Shown here piece after piece: positions 57,135 to 64,000 of a stretch of 64,000 bases of DNA. A program made the position numbers and the translations under genes. The DNA is taken from positions 496,001 through 560,000 of the forward strand of contig CBDIIA010000003.1 in NCBI GenBank assembly GCA_965279475.1, given 5' to 3'. This DNA comes from Pseudorhodoferax sp965279475 (GTDB taxonomy: Bacteria > Pseudomonadota > Gammaproteobacteria > Burkholderiales > Burkholderiaceae_C). Numbering within the stretch: the stretch's first letter is position 1; each line of letters begins with the position of its first letter. The notes under the pieces were generated by a model. It searched no databases and had not been told where the DNA came from. It saw only the letters and a program-made list of their open reading frames with translations.

Positions 57135-57404
57135 ATGCTGCGCATGCCGATACTTGCCATCTTCTCCGACTGGCTGCGTGCCCACGGCAGGACGCAGCAC
57201 GAGATTGACCGCTACGCCCTGCGGTTCGCCCGGCTGCGGCCCCTGGAGCCGACCACATGTCCGCAGTGCTTCTTGGACGCAACAGGGGACGAGACCGAAC
57301 AGCCGCTGATGTTGCTGGAGCGGCATGGCAATGAGGTGCCGATGTTCTGCCCTCGATGCCGGGCGATGTTCAAGATTCCGGTGGAGTACGTGCCGGTTGC
57401 CTGA
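57135..57404 (+). CDS. Small zinc-ribbon protein
   Basis: An 89-aa protein with two Cys pairs, TTCPQCFLD and MFCPRCRAMF, about 30 residues apart, forming a zinc ribbon. The N-terminus is a helix (ILAIFSDWLRAHGRTQHEI). A GTG-initiated frame from 57054 is rejected because its first 27 residues look non-coding. Function unknown; typical phage accessory protein. Confidence 0.55.
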   Translation: MLRMPILAIFSDWLRAHGRTQHEIDRYALRFARLRPLEPTTCPQCFLDATGDETEQPLMLLERHGNEVPMFCPRCRAMFKIPVEYVPVA

Positions 57405-57592
57405 TGCGTCAGCGTACGCGCGCGGCGTGAGGAGATCGAGGAGTCGGAGCAGGTGGTGTACCCGCAACAGCTGGGCGCATGGCGGCTGAGCCACACAGGC
57501 GCGTCGAAGATCAACCACTTCGATACCGCGCCGGCCGTCAGTCTGGTCCAGCCCAAGGCGCGACCAATCAGCCCTCGCGGAAGGCGGTTGCC

Positions 57593-58183
57593 TCAACGCC
57601 GTGTCTGCCCCGACTTGGTAGACGCCGCGGGCTTCACCAGCCGCGCGATCTCACCACCGCACGCGCTGAAGCTGCTGGCGTATTCCTCGGGGCTGTCGAA
57701 CAGCACCTGGGCCTGCATCAGGCGGTCAAGTTCCTGTTTTGCGTAGACCAGGATGCCCGCGCTGCTGCCGCCCGAGGCCCAGGGATAGCCCAGCTCGCGG
57801 AACTGGCGCGCGATGTCGCGGTGAATGCGCACATGCGTCTGCTCGTGTTTCATCACGTGCGCATAGGCACAGCTGCCCGGCGGGATCTCGCTGGCCACGC
57901 GCAGCACCGGTTTGATGTAGTCCAGCCGCACGACGACGCCCTGGCAACTGGTCTGCGGGATCACGGCCAGCTTGGTCTCGACAACGACGTGGCCGAGTTG
58001 CGTACCGCTGCGGCCGGCGCCCGCGCCGATCTTCGTCAGTTCGGCGGCCGGCTTGGCGTTGTCCACTTCCGGGTCGGCAAACCAAGCCGCAATGAAACGC
58101 ACCGCCTTGTCGCAGGGCGGCAGGTTGGCGGACTGCGCCTGGAAGCAGGCGCTGGCCAGCATCAGAGCGAGCAGGCTTTTCAT
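57593..58183 (-). CDS. Exported HExxH putative zinc peptidase
   Basis: A 196-aa protein with a signal peptide (MKSLLALMLASACFQAQSA). It contains HVMKHEQTHVRIHRDIA, with His113-Glu114-x-x-His117 as a zincin motif. The fold resembles the secreted DUF922-type peptidases. Cysteines at 24, 80 and 105 suggest disulfides. It stands alone on the minus strand between the zinc-ribbon gene and the PEP-CTERM gene. Substrate unknown. Confidence 0.65.
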   Translation of the reverse strand: MKSLLALMLASACFQAQSANLPPCDKAVRFIAAWFADPEVDNAKPAAELTKIGAGAGRSGTQLGHVVVETKLAVIPQTSCQGVVVRLDYIKPVLRVASEIPPGSCAYAHVMKHEQTHVRIHRDIARQFRELGYPWASGGSSAGILVYAKQELDRLMQAQVLFDSPEEYASSFSACGGEIARLVKPAASTKSGQTRR

Positions 58184-58332
58184 ACTAGCCTTCTGTTTAT
58201 CGGCAAGACGCGTTCGTCCTGAAGCGGTGGCCGCAAGGCGGCTGGGTGACCACCTGTCGAAAACCGTTACATGACAGCGCTGTTTTCGATCTAAGCCGTT
58301 GATTTATATGAGTGGCCTCTTTCTTGCTGATA

Positions 58333-58356
58333 ACTCCTGAACCTTGCGACAGGAGT
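58333..58356 (+). promoter_or_regulatory. Hairpin that sequesters the Shine-Dalgarno of the PEP-CTERM gene
   Basis: ACTCCTG (58333-58339) is a perfect complement of CAGGAGT (58350-58356), with a ten-base loop. The right arm contains the AGGAG Shine-Dalgarno five bases before the ATG at 58361. It could act as a translational control. Confidence 0.65.
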
Positions 58357-58360
58357 CCTC

Positions 58361-58873
58361 ATGTTGAAAAAATCGATAGTTGCCGTTGTTCTTGCAATTG
58401 CCGGGAACTTTGCTTCGGCAACGCCGGTATCGTTTGATGTGGTGCTGACTGGTAGCACCAACGTAACCGGCACGTTCTCGATCGACAGCAGTCTGATTGC
58501 ACCCAACGCCTTTGTGCACGTCGGAGACTTCCTTTCTTTTGACTTGACCGTCGATTCGTTCCATTACACGTTGGCAAATTCCTATTCGCCAACTACCGAA
58601 GGTTTGCTATTTGATGCTTCGGCAAACGCATTTCGGTTTGAAGATACGACGGGCTCGTTTGTTGAGTTTTGCCAACCCGGGTGCGGTACGCTTTTCAGGT
58701 TTGCTGACGGAACAATGAACTGGAGCAACGGGTTACTCGGTAGCCAGTCGCCCGCCTCATCGGGTACCTACACTGTCAGTCTCTCATCGGAAGTTCCAGA
58801 ACCCGGCTCCCTCGCCCTCCTGGGCCTCGGTCTTGCCGGCCTCGCTGCCGTCCGCAAGCGCAAGCAAGCCTGA
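58361..58873 (+). CDS. PEP-CTERM sorting domain protein on the island
   Basis: A 170-aa exported protein. Signal peptide MLKKSIVAVVLAIAGNFASA, a beta-rich middle domain with one FCQPGC disulfide candidate, and the C-terminal signal VPEPGSLALLGLGLAGLAAV plus a basic tail (RKRKQA). Its GC content is lower than the host PEP-CTERM gene at 15964. Being on a mobile element, it depends on the host exosortase. Confidence 0.9.
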   Translation: MLKKSIVAVVLAIAGNFASATPVSFDVVLTGSTNVTGTFSIDSSLIAPNAFVHVGDFLSFDLTVDSFHYTLANSYSPTTEGLLFDASANAFRFEDTTGSFVEFCQPGCGTLFRFADGTMNWSNGLLGSQSPASSGTYTVSLSSEVPEPGSLALLGLGLAGLAAVRKRKQA

Positions 58874-58892
58874 CCCTTCGGATTGATACGCA

Positions 58893-58915
58893 CAGACCCG
58901 CTTCGGCGGGTTTTG
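58893..58915 (+). terminator. Rho-independent terminator after the island PEP-CTERM gene
   Basis: ACCCGC-TTCG-GCGGGT followed by TTTT, about 20 bp after the stop codon; the tetraloop TTCG is very stable. Confidence 0.85.
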
Positions 58916-58918
58916 TCG

Positions 58919-59284
58919 TTATGGGACTGAGGCCTGCGGCGCGTCCGCCACGGTCGTGCGCGATGGAACGATCTTCTGAAGTGCTGCGAGTGCGGCTTCT
59001 GCGGTTCTGGAACACAACCATGTCTGCATGCTGCTCGATCCCGTCCGCTGCGAGCTTTCGAACCCGCGGATCAATAGGCACTCACTGCCGATGCGCTCGA
59101 CGGTCGCGCAGTCCAAATCGACCAGCATCGATGACCCGGTTTCCCCCAACAGCCGGGCTTGATGCTCCGGCACCACGGGACGCTTGGCGAACACCAGTTG
59201 GCCGACAGGTGCGTGCCGCGCGAGGATCTGTGCCAGTTCCAGCCGTTGGCCGCGCTCGCGCAGCCGGTAGACGATGAGTTGCAC
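58919..59284 (-). CDS. Hypothetical phage-type protein
   Basis: A 121-aa protein, MQLIVYRLRERGQRLELAQILARHA, with a mixed alpha/beta composition and two cysteines. It is the last of three leftward genes (59487, 59294, 58919). No family recognised. Confidence 0.5.
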   Translation of the reverse strand: MQLIVYRLRERGQRLELAQILARHAPVGQLVFAKRPVVPEHQARLLGETGSSMLVDLDCATVERIGSECLLIRGFESSQRTGSSSMQTWLCSRTAEAALAALQKIVPSRTTVADAPQASVP

Positions 59285-59293
59285 GGCTCACCT

Positions 59294-59503
59294 TCAAAAC
59301 GGCGCGGGCGAACCCTGGATCTCGACAGGCCCGGGGCCTGCGTAGACCAACTCCGAAGACCCCACGATCGTCACGCGCCACTGCTGTCCCACCTGGGACA
59401 CGCAATAGCGCCACTCGGCCAGCGGCAGCACATGCTCTTCCACCGTCCCGTGCGCACCAGGCACACGCAGCAGCAGCGGGAAGGGCTCAGGCGAGGCGGA
59501 CAT
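59294..59503 (-). CDS. Hypothetical small phage-type protein
   Basis: A 69-aa beta-rich protein, MSASPEPFPLLLRVPGAHGT followed by WRYCVSQVGQQWRVTIVG. The start at 59503 overlaps the upstream gene by 17 bp. A longer frame upstream has non-coding character. Function unknown. Confidence 0.5.
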   Translation of the reverse strand: MSASPEPFPLLLRVPGAHGTVEEHVLPLAEWRYCVSQVGQQWRVTIVGSSELVYAGPGPVEIQGSPAPF

Positions 59504-59834
59504 CGAACCACGCGGCCGGCGAGTCCTGGAGGCCCTGGAGCCCCACCTGTCGCGCTGCGGTGTTGGCAAGGCGCCAGCGCAACGCGAAGGTGGACGCGTC
59601 GGCATGTTCGTCATTGCCGTCAGCCGCGTTGGCCTGCACGGTGCGCAGCGTCTCGGCAACCAGGAGCGCCGACCCGAGGCGACGTTCGAGCGCTTGGCAG
59701 TACCGCACCTCTGCGGTTACGCGTTCGGCCGATGTCAGACCAGGATGCTCGCGCAAGGCCACCGTGTAGGCTGGCGCGGTGAGGGTGACGATGTCGGGAA
59801 ACTCGCTGTCGAGCGGGTCGAAGGGGGATGGCAT
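59487..59834 (-). CDS. Hypothetical phage-type protein
   Basis: A 115-aa mostly helical protein (SAERVTAEVRYCQALERRLGSALLVAETLRTVQAN). It is divergent from the SRAP gene, with about 90 bp between the starts, so a shared control region (59835-59926) is likely. Family unknown. Confidence 0.5.
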   Translation of the reverse strand: MPSPFDPLDSEFPDIVTLTAPAYTVALREHPGLTSAERVTAEVRYCQALERRLGSALLVAETLRTVQANAADGNDEHADASTFALRWRLANTAARQVGLQGLQDSPAAWFDVRLA

Positions 59835-59926
59835 GGCAGTTGTCTCGATGGAAAAGCTGTTTAAGCATACAGTTGTTCCTCTGACCCCACTGATGAAAAT
59901 ATTTGACGACGCGATACCATGTAGCG

Positions 59927-60634
59927 ATGTGCAGCCACTACGTCGGCGAGCGTCGCCGGGCCTACTTCAAGCGCCGTTTTGGAATCGATCTGCCGCTTGA
60001 CTACGAAGCCCCGCCGTCGTCATCGCACGTGTACCCGACCCAGCTTGCGCCGTTCATCCGCCGGCCGCCCGAGCGCGATTCAGGCGATGACGCGGTGCCC
60101 GAGCTGGAGGTTCAGATGGGTCACTTCGGGCTGCTGCCCGGGTTCGCGAAAGAAGTGAAGTACGGCTTGCGTACGTACAACGCCCGCACCGAGACCGTGG
60201 CGAGCCTTGCCAGCTTCAAGAACGCGTGGGCGAAGGGCCGGAAGTGCATCGTGCCCGTGGAGGCGTTCTATGAACCCGACTGGCGCACCGGCAAGCATGT
60301 GCCGACCAGGTTCAGCAGCGCAGACGGCGAGAGCCTGGGTCTGGCTGGCCTGTGGCAGCCGTGGAAGTCACCGGCAGGGCAATGGGTCAACAGCTTTTGC
60401 ATGCTGACGATCAACGCCGACGATCACGAGATGATGTGCCACATGCACCGGCCGGACCCGAAGCGGCCACCGGACATGCAGGACAAGCGCATGGTGGTGG
60501 TGCTGCCTGCGGCGCAATACACCGAATGGCTGGATGCACCGCCGGAACGGTCGATGGACTTCATGCGGCAGTGCCCGGCTGAGCGGTTAATGGCTGTGGC
60601 TGATATCCCGATGGGCATTCGCCCGGAAGCATGA
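59927..60634 (+). CDS. SRAP-domain protein (YedK/HMCES-like)
   Basis: A 235-aa protein that shields abasic sites in single-stranded DNA by a covalent bond. The catalytic Cys2 is present (MCSHYVG), as are NARTET (Asn/Glu), PVEAFYEP and the His motif MCHMHRPDP. The start at 59927 is fixed by the need for Cys at position 2; the longer frame is rejected. SRAP genes are frequent on phages and islands, where they protect replicating DNA. Confidence 0.93.
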   Translation: MCSHYVGERRRAYFKRRFGIDLPLDYEAPPSSSHVYPTQLAPFIRRPPERDSGDDAVPELEVQMGHFGLLPGFAKEVKYGLRTYNARTETVASLASFKNAWAKGRKCIVPVEAFYEPDWRTGKHVPTRFSSADGESLGLAGLWQPWKSPAGQWVNSFCMLTINADDHEMMCHMHRPDPKRPPDMQDKRMVVVLPAAQYTEWLDAPPERSMDFMRQCPAERLMAVADIPMGIRPEA

Positions 60635-60737
60635 TCGAAGCGACGGGCGGCGCCATCGGGTGCGTAAAAGGATCAGCGTCCTACGTGCAAACCTCGCAGT
60701 TTCACCACACTTGGGTAAGAGGTCAAATCGATCTCTT

Positions 60738-60766
60738 TTGAACTGGGGTTTACCCTGTACTACACT
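60738..60766 (+). promoter_or_regulatory. Sigma-70-like promoter of the AT-rich cargo unit
   Basis: TTGAAC (60738-60743) and TACACT (60761-60766) with ideal 17-bp spacing; the expected start of transcription is near 60773, about 50 bp before the first gene. Confidence 0.6.
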
Positions 60767-60825
60767 CAACTCAATAGGCATGTAATCGCGCGTGGCCCCG
60801 CTCTGCCTCCAACTAGGAATGATTC

Positions 60826-61017
60826 ATGGAACTTTATAGTCTCGCGGTAGCAGTCGGATCGGTAGGTGCGTCCGCACTGGTCAAGGCTAATGCCGAGCAT
60901 ATCGTCAATGTAATTGATGATTGTTTAAAAAAGGTGATGGCGAGCGAGGGTCGTATTCAGGTTGAGCAAAGACCTTCTTCCTTAGATTCCGGACAAGCCG
61001 ATCTACGCTTGGATTGA
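60826..61017 (+). CDS. Small unknown protein of the AT-rich cargo unit
   Basis: A 63-aa protein, MELYSLAVAVGSVGASALVKANAEHIVNVIDDCLKK, with an Ala/Val-rich first half that might insert in a membrane, and a polar tail. Codon use is more AT-rich than the surrounding island. A terminator-like hairpin follows, then the membrane-protein gene. Function unknown. Confidence 0.55.
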   Translation: MELYSLAVAVGSVGASALVKANAEHIVNVIDDCLKKVMASEGRIQVEQRPSSLDSGQADLRLD

Positions 61018-61036
61018 TTTAATTTTAGAATGATGC

Positions 61037-61062
61037 GCCCGCACCTAGCGGGCTTTTTTTTG
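61037..61062 (+). terminator. Rho-independent terminator between the two AT-rich cargo genes
   Basis: GCCCGC-ACCTA-GCGGGC followed by nine T. It ends at the possible GTG start of the next gene, so it may act as an attenuator rather than a plain boundary. Confidence 0.85.
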
Positions 61063-61075
61063 GGTGGAGAACAAA

Positions 61076-61936
61076 TTGAATCGCATATTTGATGGAATTA
61101 TTTGGTTGTGGCATGCATTTATTCAATTTATGGGGCATGCGGCCGGAGCGGCAGTAATGCTTGCATTGTTCTCCTTACTGAAGGCAGCTAAAGACGACAC
61201 AGATTTATCTTATATCTGGCAGCATCCAAAGGAATTAGTTTCGCCAGCGCTAATTACTGTGCTAGCTATGACGGTTATCTCTTTATTGGCAGTCGTATTG
61301 CGCCAAAAGCATACCCTGGCTCAGTTTGGTGTTAGATTGTTTTCTAAACATGACAGCAAGGATTCGAAGAAAAAAGACTGGTCGATGCTGAGGTCGGATC
61401 TCACCGACGCTAGCAACGAGAAAAGCCCTTTGTGGCTATTGGGCGCTACGGGTAAGGAAACCTTTTCCGGAGCTGCATCACCTTTGTACGACGAGGTTCG
61501 TAACTATGAGGGCGAAATCAAAGTCCTATTAATTCGCCCAGAGTCATTTGCTTTTAAATCGCGTTGTCGAAATTTGAAGGTATCTGCAGATACCTATTTA
61601 GAGGAAATTCTAGATTCAATCGATTATTGTAAAGATCTTGCCGTAAAGGGTAAGTCGATAACGGTAAAACTATATGATCAGCATCCTATTTGGAAAATGG
61701 TTATGACAACGCGGGTTTTATGGGTCCAATACTATAAGCACAACACCCATGTTGATAATACCCCGATGTATTCGTTTGAATATCGTAAAGAAGGCTCTTC
61801 ATTATTCGATGGCTTTCGAACTGTATTCACGAAAAGGTGGTCCCACGATAATAGCCTCCCCATTGATTTGGAGAAATTTGTTAGATCTGATTGGGCAAAA
61901 CATTGCCGCCACCAGTCTGAAGTTGTTAAGGCCTGA
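61076..61936 (+). CDS. Two-TM membrane protein with large cytoplasmic domain, AT-rich
   Basis: About 286 aa. Two transmembrane segments (HAAGAAVMLALFSLLKA and LITVLAMTVISLLAVVL) are followed by a soluble domain of about 200 residues with PLWLLGATGKETF, EIKVLLIRPES, ITVKLYDQHPIWKMVM and a C-terminal YSFEYRKEGSSLFDGF. The TM-plus-effector layout is like many phage-defence effectors, but no known domain is certain. GGTGGAG is seven bases before TTG 61076; GTG 61064 is an alternative start. The base composition indicates recent transfer. Confidence 0.65.
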   Translation: MNRIFDGIIWLWHAFIQFMGHAAGAAVMLALFSLLKAAKDDTDLSYIWQHPKELVSPALITVLAMTVISLLAVVLRQKHTLAQFGVRLFSKHDSKDSKKKDWSMLRSDLTDASNEKSPLWLLGATGKETFSGAASPLYDEVRNYEGEIKVLLIRPESFAFKSRCRNLKVSADTYLEEILDSIDYCKDLAVKGKSITVKLYDQHPIWKMVMTTRVLWVQYYKHNTHVDNTPMYSFEYRKEGSSLFDGFRTVFTKRWSHDNSLPIDLEKFVRSDWAKHCRHQSEVVKA

Positions 61937-61974
61937 TATTCGCGCTACACGCAACCTAGCCGGACAATTCGAGC

Positions 61975-63759
61975 CTAGTTTTTCAAGCTACCGAATCGCA
62001 TACCCAACGTCCGCCGCATTGCTTGGTCAATATGCCACCGTGGCAGCACCGCAGCCGTGAGCGCTTCTTCCGTCCAAAGCTCCTCCAGTTCGTCAGCACT
62101 CCAGCGCCCGGCAGACTTCAGCGCCTGCGCGCTCATCACCGCTTCGACAAGCTGCTGTTCGAACCACTCGCGTGCCGCTTCTTTGATTGCGCCTTTGGAG
62201 CCAGGCACATGCGCATAGCTGTGGTCCCATCGTTCCATCATGTCGGTAAACACGCGGAAGTCACCATTTATCAGGAGCAGGTTCTGATGCGGAATGAACT
62301 TCGCCGCCCGGTCCTCCAGATCGCCCCGTGACCTGCTCCCGTCTTCGATCGTGATCCACTTGGCGTTCGGCTCGGCGAAGGCGTCGAACGGGTCCGCCTT
62401 GGTTAAGCCAGCTTCGGCGAACAGCGCATAGATGTCGCTGGTCTTGCCGCCTCGGTTGCCGGGCTTGCCGTGGCCGGATGTCTCGTTGTCGCTCATCTCC
62501 GGCTTGCCGCCGACCCCATCGCGCAGATCCACCGGTAGCTGACCTTCGGGCTTCGGTGCAAAACGTGAGAACTTCAGCAGTTCCTGAATCTGCTTGAGCC
62601 GATCGTGAATGGCCTTCTTGTGGTCCTTTCCATCCGACTGTGCGCCGATCTGCTCCTGCAACTCGACCAGTTCGTCGGGCATCTGTTCCCGAAACTCCGA
62701 TGCCCAGCCGGACCAGTCCAAGGGCTCTCCATCGATGAGCAGCTGTGTGCGGGCAGTATTGGCTGAAAGGTGCTCCGATGTGGGCTCGACGTAGACCACC
62801 ACCCGATCGGCGCCGAAGATCACGCCGAAGCCCTGGAGCCTGGCCAGCCCCGCGCGGCCGGCCGTCATCTCGTACAGCTCATTTTGGAAGAGGGCGGCGA
62901 CGTGACCCCCGCCAGCGTTGTGACCTGAATTGCGGTCGATGTCCGGCCGCAGCAGCCACCAGTGCGCTGCCGCTTCCGTCAATGCGACGGTGCCGTGCGA
63001 TTGGGCGTGGGCGTCGAGCCATGCGCCTTGTCCTTCCACCACGCGAAGGAAGTTGTGCCGGGTGTTGTCTCGGGGTTTGGTCCATCCCTCGCGCGCCTGG
63101 ACCGTCACGCCCTGGGGAAAACGGAAGTACCGGGAATTGAGGTATCGCAAGATCCATCGGGACTTCATGGCGGTCCCGCATGGCGGCTCCATCGTGTCGT
63201 CGCCGGCCGACCGTCCCAACAGCACAACAAGGGTGCCGTGCTGGTCGATCGCTTCCGGCTTCAGATCATCCGACACCCGCGTCCAAAACTCGCCGCCGTT
63301 CTCTGGCCAGCGTTTCAGGCCGTACACCTGGGCCTCCGGGTCGAACCACAGATGGATCATGTGCCCGATGCCGGCTTTCCAGCTGAGGTACAGCAAGCCT
63401 TCGGGGTTGCGCGAGATGGCGGCGATCTTGGCGCCGACACCAAAGTTTCCCGTAGCCGACTGCTGGTGCATCGAGGACGACAGCTCGTTGATGTACCGGA
63501 CCATCTCCGGGCCTGTCATGCCCACCCCGGTATCGACACAGCAGAGCTTGTACACCCCGGCCAGGTCCAGATGCTGCCAGGCGACATCCCAGATGATCGA
63601 ACCCGCTTGACCCGTTGCCTTGATCCCGTCCAGGCCGTTTTGCGTCAACTCTCGGACATACTGGAGTGGGGAACAGTCTTCGCCGAGCTTGTCGAGCAGG
63701 AAGGCCATGTTGGCGACCTTCATCGGCATCGTGTCGCGTGCAGAAACTTCTGAGGGCAT
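61975..63759 (-). CDS. GHKL (HSP90-like) ATPase protein
   Basis: A 594-aa protein. The ATP-binding Bergerat fold is near the N-terminus: Glu37 and Asn41 in VRELTQNGLDG (N box), VDTGVGM (about 75-81, G1) and GNFGVGAKIA (about 104-113, G2). A long unrecognised region follows with a charged helix (KDHKKAIHDRLKQIQELLKF) and a Gly-rich linker. GGGAG lies ahead of ATG 63759. Such stand-alone GHKL ATPases occur in DNA-repair and phage-defence contexts. Its place next to attR is typical of cargo. Confidence 0.75.
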   Translation of the reverse strand: MPSEVSARDTMPMKVANMAFLLDKLGEDCSPLQYVRELTQNGLDGIKATGQAGSIIWDVAWQHLDLAGVYKLCCVDTGVGMTGPEMVRYINELSSSMHQQSATGNFGVGAKIAAISRNPEGLLYLSWKAGIGHMIHLWFDPEAQVYGLKRWPENGGEFWTRVSDDLKPEAIDQHGTLVVLLGRSAGDDTMEPPCGTAMKSRWILRYLNSRYFRFPQGVTVQAREGWTKPRDNTRHNFLRVVEGQGAWLDAHAQSHGTVALTEAAAHWWLLRPDIDRNSGHNAGGGHVAALFQNELYEMTAGRAGLARLQGFGVIFGADRVVVYVEPTSEHLSANTARTQLLIDGEPLDWSGWASEFREQMPDELVELQEQIGAQSDGKDHKKAIHDRLKQIQELLKFSRFAPKPEGQLPVDLRDGVGGKPEMSDNETSGHGKPGNRGGKTSDIYALFAEAGLTKADPFDAFAEPNAKWITIEDGSRSRGDLEDRAAKFIPHQNLLLINGDFRVFTDMMERWDHSYAHVPGSKGAIKEAAREWFEQQLVEAVMSAQALKSAGRWSADELEELWTEEALTAAVLPRWHIDQAMRRTLGMRFGSLKN

Positions 63760-63780
63760 TGCGCTACTCCCTGATCCCCA

Positions 63781-63825
63781 GCAGATCGAAAGCGGGGGAA
63801 CAGACGGGGGAACAAAACTCGATCT
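63781..63825. repeat. Right-end arm-type boxes inside an inverted repeat
   Basis: Two GGGGGAACA boxes (63793-63801 and 63805-63813) match those at the left end. They are enclosed by CAGATCGA (63781-63788) and TCGATCTG (63818-63825), an exact inverted pair. Likely integrase arm or excisionase sites; inferred. Confidence 0.55.
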
Positions 63826-63876
63826 GAAGTACTACAAACGAGTATTGGCGCGGGTTAGCGGGCTTCTTTCAATTGA

Positions 63877-63919
63877 CCCCAGCTCCACCACCACACTGTA
63901 CAAAGGCCGCTAGGAACAT
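63877..63919 (+). mobile_element. attR: right 43-bp direct repeat of the ssrA island
   Basis: Identical to 41162-41204. It contains only the last 14 nt of tmRNA (CCCCAGCTCCACCA) and the left terminator arm, so it does not encode a second tmRNA. Confidence 0.93.
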
Positions 63920-63940
63920 CCACCTGGCGGCCTTTTCTTT
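63902..63940 (+). terminator. Displaced original ssrA terminator
   Basis: AAAGGCCGCTAGG with CCTGGCGGCCTTT and a T-rich tail; one G-T pair in the stem. This is the host terminator before insertion. The 60 bp after it are presumably host DNA and show no feature. Confidence 0.8.
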
Positions 63941-64000
63941 GGACGATCGACGTCCTCTATCAGAACGACTGCGAGCTGCAGGTCCGGTGCGTCCTTGCGA

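Larger units (their letters stand above)
41205..63919. mobile_element. 22.7-kb integrative island in ssrA (satellite-like or eroded prophage)
   Basis: The element is bounded by the 43-bp direct repeats and starts with a P4-type integrase next to attL. It carries phage-type regulators and one virion-like gene but no capsid, portal, large terminase, lysis or conjugation genes. Cargo includes a toxin-antitoxin pair, secreted proteins, an SRAP protein, an AT-rich membrane protein and a GHKL ATPase. Host-type genes end exactly at ssrA on the left. Confidence 0.9.

Noticed and set aside
41205..63919. Complete inducible prophage
   Set aside because: No capsid, portal, large terminase, tail or lysis genes are recognisable.
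63877..63940. Second tmRNA gene at the right island end
   Set aside because: Only the last 14 nt of tmRNA and its terminator are present; no tag frame or 5' half.

Overview
The window is a high-GC (roughly 65%) chromosome segment of a betaproteobacterium of the order Burkholderiales, most likely near the Sphaerotilaceae/Comamonadaceae (Leptothrix/Rubrivivax/Ideonella-like). Supporting signs are the gyrA-serC-pheA-tyrA-aroA/cmk-rpsA-ihfB-lapA-lapB-hldE-hldD gene order, an AroA-Cmk fusion, PEP-CTERM sorted proteins and a tmRNA with the tag ANDERFALAA.

Layout. 1-5.5 kb: a peptide/glutathione-type ABC transporter ATPase cut by the window edge, a winged-helix regulator and a 5-oxoprolinase. 5.5-10.1 kb: an accessory array of small, mostly unknown genes (lipoproteins, small membrane proteins, an Imm11/DUF1629-like protein) separated by diverged copies of one repeat and bounded by a 17-bp inverted repeat; this looks like a gene-cassette array without an integron integrase. 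10.1-20.5 kb: VapBC, a LysR/MFS efflux pair, a MarR/tannase-family esterase pair, a PEP-CTERM protein overlapping a gamma-glutamyltransferase lipoprotein, a LysR regulator and a small conserved gene. 20.5-24.2 kb: a two-subunit biotin-dependent acyl-CoA carboxylase. 24.3-38.4 kb: the conserved housekeeping block, all on the minus strand. 38.6-41.2 kb: an OmpA-family protein, ubiG, gph and ssrA.

41.2-63.9 kb is a 22.7-kb mobile island inserted in the 3' end of ssrA. It has a P4-type tyrosine integrase next to attL, a perfect 43-bp direct repeat (attL/attR), and GGGGGAACA-type repeats at both ends that are likely integrase arm sites. It holds phage-type regulators (two AlpA-like, Rha, HTH), a winged-helix gene ending in an iteron-like array, one orphan virion-like gene, DUF5681, a toxin-antitoxin pair, secreted and lipoprotein genes including two PDZ-only proteins, an ATGA-coupled operon with two XafT/VC1465-like HTH proteins, an SRAP protein, an AT-rich membrane-protein unit and a GHKL ATPase. 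No capsid, portal or large terminase gene is visible, so it is a satellite-like element or an eroded prophage.

The most striking observation links the island to its own integration site. The island antitoxin (49107-49577, minus) ends in AAEDERFALAA, which differs at one residue from the full host tmRNA tag AANDERFALAA encoded by ssrA, and most of the shared codons differ synonymously. The antitoxin therefore appears to carry a built-in copy of the host proteolysis tag, a natural ClpXP degron. Other items worth attention are the cassette-like array at 5.5-10.1 kb, the restored ssrA terminator at attL, a strong hairpin ahead of the first AlpA gene, a Shine-Dalgarno-sequestering hairpin on the island PEP-CTERM gene, and the cargo at the right end.
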